From Polychytrium aggregatum (Eukaryota > Chytridiomycota > Chytridiomycetes > Polychytriales): a stretch of 64,000 bases of DNA. The position numbers were made by a program, and so were the translations under genes. The notes under the pieces were generated by a model. The model did not search any database, had not been told where the DNA came from, and worked only from the letters and a program-made list of their open reading frames with translations. Shown here piece after piece: positions 62,007 to 64,000 of this stretch (position 1 is the first letter of the stretch; the number at the start of each line of letters is the position of its first letter). The DNA lies in contig NW_026516233.1 of NCBI RefSeq assembly GCF_025602895.1, forward strand, positions 186,001-250,000. Direction: 5' to 3'.

Positions 62007-63385
62007 TGATGGGATTGGGGTTCTGTGCGTCCGCCCATCGCGGGGCGGCCTGTTCTTCCTTGGGCGATCTCACGGGCCCTGGAGGTGATTTGCTCGGCAA
62101 TGTCGGGGTCGTCGAGCTTGCGCTGGTAGACTGTGGCCGTGAGAAGATCCCTGGACTCGGCACATATCTTGGCTGCGCGTTCAATGTAATTCTTGATTTG
62201 CATCTTCTTGGTGTTTCTTTCCTCTTCGGTGAAGTTCTTGACATCCACGCCTGGGATCTCTGTGAACTTCCAGCTTTTGATGAGCTTGAGGAACTGTTCT
62301 TTGTAACTGGCGTCCCTGAGGATGAATTCGCTTGTGTGTCGGTCGACGAAGCTAATGTTCAGGATTTGGTTCGTCGGGAAGCCTGCCAGCTTGAACGCCT
62401 GTCTGACAGCCTTGTAGCTTCCTCTCGGGATTCCCCTGACGTAGACCCATGTGGCACTGTCGATCTTGGTCTTCATGGGGCCTTCTTCGATTGCGGCCTT
62501 GGCTCGGATCATTCTGAAGGGGGTGGCGACCTTGGGAACGATCCATTTGCCGTCGTCTGGGTTTCGGCCTCTGAGCACCGCTCCAATGGCACTGATTCTC
62601 TTCTCAGTATCGTTTTCCAGGGTGACCTTCTCCAGGGCCTCGAGCCGGTTGGCGGTGACGGTCCTGGCGCTGGCGTGTGTAACCTTGCGGGCACCACGCG
62701 CGGCGGCGGCAGCAAAGGTGTCCGGTGGGGGAGCGCGTTTCTCCTCAGACGCGTGATTGGTGTAGCACACGAGTGCCTCTACCGCCTCAGTGGCGATGGC
62801 CTTGAGCTTGTTGACTCCTTCAGGGCTGGAGAGGTCAAGCTGCTGGATCAGCTGCTTCATTTCTTGTGCTCTCTTGGCGCTTGTCAGTGGCTGGCGCCGC
62901 GTCTTGTGGCTACGGCCATCACAGACTCGGGCCCCGACCGTGTTGGCGTCGCCGAGGGACACCCGTTGGTTGAAGGCTTGAATGTTGTCCGCAGTGCGGG
63001 TCATTAGTCCCCAAAAGGCGAGGACGGGGAAGCGCTGGCCGCACTCCTTAATCTTGGCCGGGTTGTCAGGGCTCATCATGTTGTTCTTGCACACGATGTC
63101 GTGGTCGTCTTGGTCGAGGTGCCATGAGGCCTGCTTCCTGTCTGCACAGCGTGAGCAGCGGACCCTGTGGCCTCGGAGTGCAAAGACCAAGCGGAATCGA
63201 CGGTAAGTGATCTCGTCGAAGGTGAGTGACATGTAGTCGGCCTCACAGGCTTCGCCCCTTTCTTCCTTGGCTGCAATTTCGATGGCCCAGTTCTTCTCGG
63301 CCTCGACATCGGGAGGGTTGGGGTACATTTCGGAGTCTCCGTAGAGCTCCTCGATCGTTGTTTCGATCGGCTTCTGGCCACTGGG
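62003..63385 (-). pseudogene. LINE copy 1 ORF1, 5' end cut off by B-2
   Basis: The last about 460 codons of the same ORF1 as in copy 2, practically identical. The frame is interrupted at the B-2 LTR (PSGQKPIETT...). The stop TGA at 62005-62003 overlaps the ORF2 ATG at 62006-62004. Confidence 0.9.
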
Positions 63386-63694
63386 TGTAGGAGATGGTAT
63401 CTCCGACGCTGTGCTGCGCGTACTGCGCGTACTGCGCGGCGCAGTGGGTCGTGACCTGTGCTGCGCTTTGCGTTTTCACGCACCGCAGGCAGGCCACCGC
63501 AGGGTATACCTGCGGGTTGCCCCCGTTCCCCCCGTTTGTCTGGAGTTCGGTTTTATCGTGAATAAACGTAAGTGCTCCCCGAGCTCACCCGTCCGCTAGA
63601 GTAGCCTAGCACCGCCCTGTTCTGCCCCGTCCTGTCTTGTCTTGTACCCCCTCCCTCCCCGTCTTGCCCCAACGTCCCAGTAGTGGACGTTACA
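63386..63694 (+). repeat. 5' LTR of B-2
   Basis: 309 bp, matching the B-1 LTRs. Confidence 0.95.
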
Positions 63695-63816
63695 TGGTAG
63701 CATCGGAAATCCTCGTCTTGTTTTCGTCCTGTTTGTCCTCTTTCTAGATCCTCAAGCTGGATCCCGCCTCTCTTGCCGACCGACTCTCCTCTCTGTCCCT
63801 GGAGCCTGCCCCTGCC

Positions 63817-64000
63817 ATGAGCAACCCCCGCCCACTTCCGGAAGCCTTCCTCAAGACCTTCCGTGCCCCAGTGTTTACTGGGAAGAGCCGCTCCTCCTCG
63901 GTGGAGGACTGGCTGCAGCAACTCGAGGACTACCTCGATGCTGCCCAAGTCGCCCCCACCCACCACATCGTCGCCGCCAAGCTCTGCTTAAAGGACCAGG
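63817..64000 (+). CDS. gag: Chromovirus B-2 Gag, partial
   Basis: ATG at the same distance (431 nt) from the LTR start as in B-1 and the same protein start ([16 protein letters not shown]); runs off the window after about 61 codons. Confidence 0.93.
   Translation, partial: MSNPRPLPEAFLKTFRAPVFTGKSRSSSVEDWLQQLEDYLDAAQVAPTHHIVAAKLCLKDQ

Larger units (their letters stand above)
58263..63385 (-). mobile_element. LINE copy 1 (non-LTR retrotransposon), interrupted 5' by B-2
   Basis: ORF1 (part), ORF2 and a 3' UTR of about 240 bp ending in an A-run on the minus strand (58269-58279). It lies head-to-tail directly upstream of LINE copy 2. Its ORF1 is cut at 63385 by the B-2 LTR, with the rest presumably beyond that element. 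Confidence 0.85.
63386..64000 (+). mobile_element. Chromovirus B-2, 5' end (continues beyond window)
   Basis: Same LTR (63386-63694), primer-binding site (63695) and leader as B-1, inserted in LINE copy 1 ORF1; the left flank is CTGGG. The end lies outside. Confidence 0.94.

Overview
The window is GC-rich fungal DNA, most likely from a zoosporic (chytrid-type) fungus. Host genes are split by short GT-AG introns. One is a homologue of the ciliary protein CEP41, which only a flagellated lineage needs, and the transposons (chromoviruses, a two-ORF LINE, a Fanzor carrying Tc1/mariner-like element) are types known from fungi. Species is not determinable from the sequence alone.

Left part (1-14689): two inverted copies of a Tc1/mariner-type element that carries a Fanzor gene, the eukaryotic relative of TnpB RNA-guided nucleases. 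Copy 1 (1-2829, cut by the window edge) has an intact 789-codon Fanzor ORF. Copy 2 (10938-14689) is complete from terminal repeat to terminal repeat, with a DD34E transposase followed by a Fanzor, but both genes are broken by small indels. Between them lie three host genes on the minus strand: a poly-Q coiled-coil protein, a tandem CWCH2 zinc-finger protein and a PRL/PTP4A phosphatase with a 19-nt micro-exon.

Middle part (14690-28220): host genes on the minus strand: a DH-PH RhoGEF with a long N-terminal region, a CEP41-like rhodanese protein, and a mitochondrial PPR-like protein with an apparent frameshift. A plus-strand fragment at 27793-28220 has zinc knuckles spaced exactly like the Fanzor N-terminus and is cut off by an LTR.

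Right part (28221-64000): a nest of retrotransposons. Family A (419-bp LTR), family B (309-bp LTR) and family C (791-bp LTR) are Ty3/Gypsy chromoviruses; D is known only from a 210-bp LTR and its leader. A full A element (31930-49640) is interrupted by one B (35910-41376) and one C (42828-48991), each flanked by the same 5-bp duplication GGAGC. A second C (49946-56349, duplication ACTCC) sits inside the D LTR. To the right are two head-to-tail LINE copies; the ORF1 of the outer one is interrupted by a second B element running off the window.

Two mechanistic signals recur. A and C each carry a primer-binding site complementary (12 nt) to a site exactly 39 nt from the start of their own TATA box, the arrangement expected for Tf1/sushi-type self-priming, while B and D carry a site matching initiator tRNA-Met. 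All three families place a canonical -1 frameshift heptamer (G GGA AAC/T, after a TCG serine codon) at the end of gag, with pol in the -1 frame.
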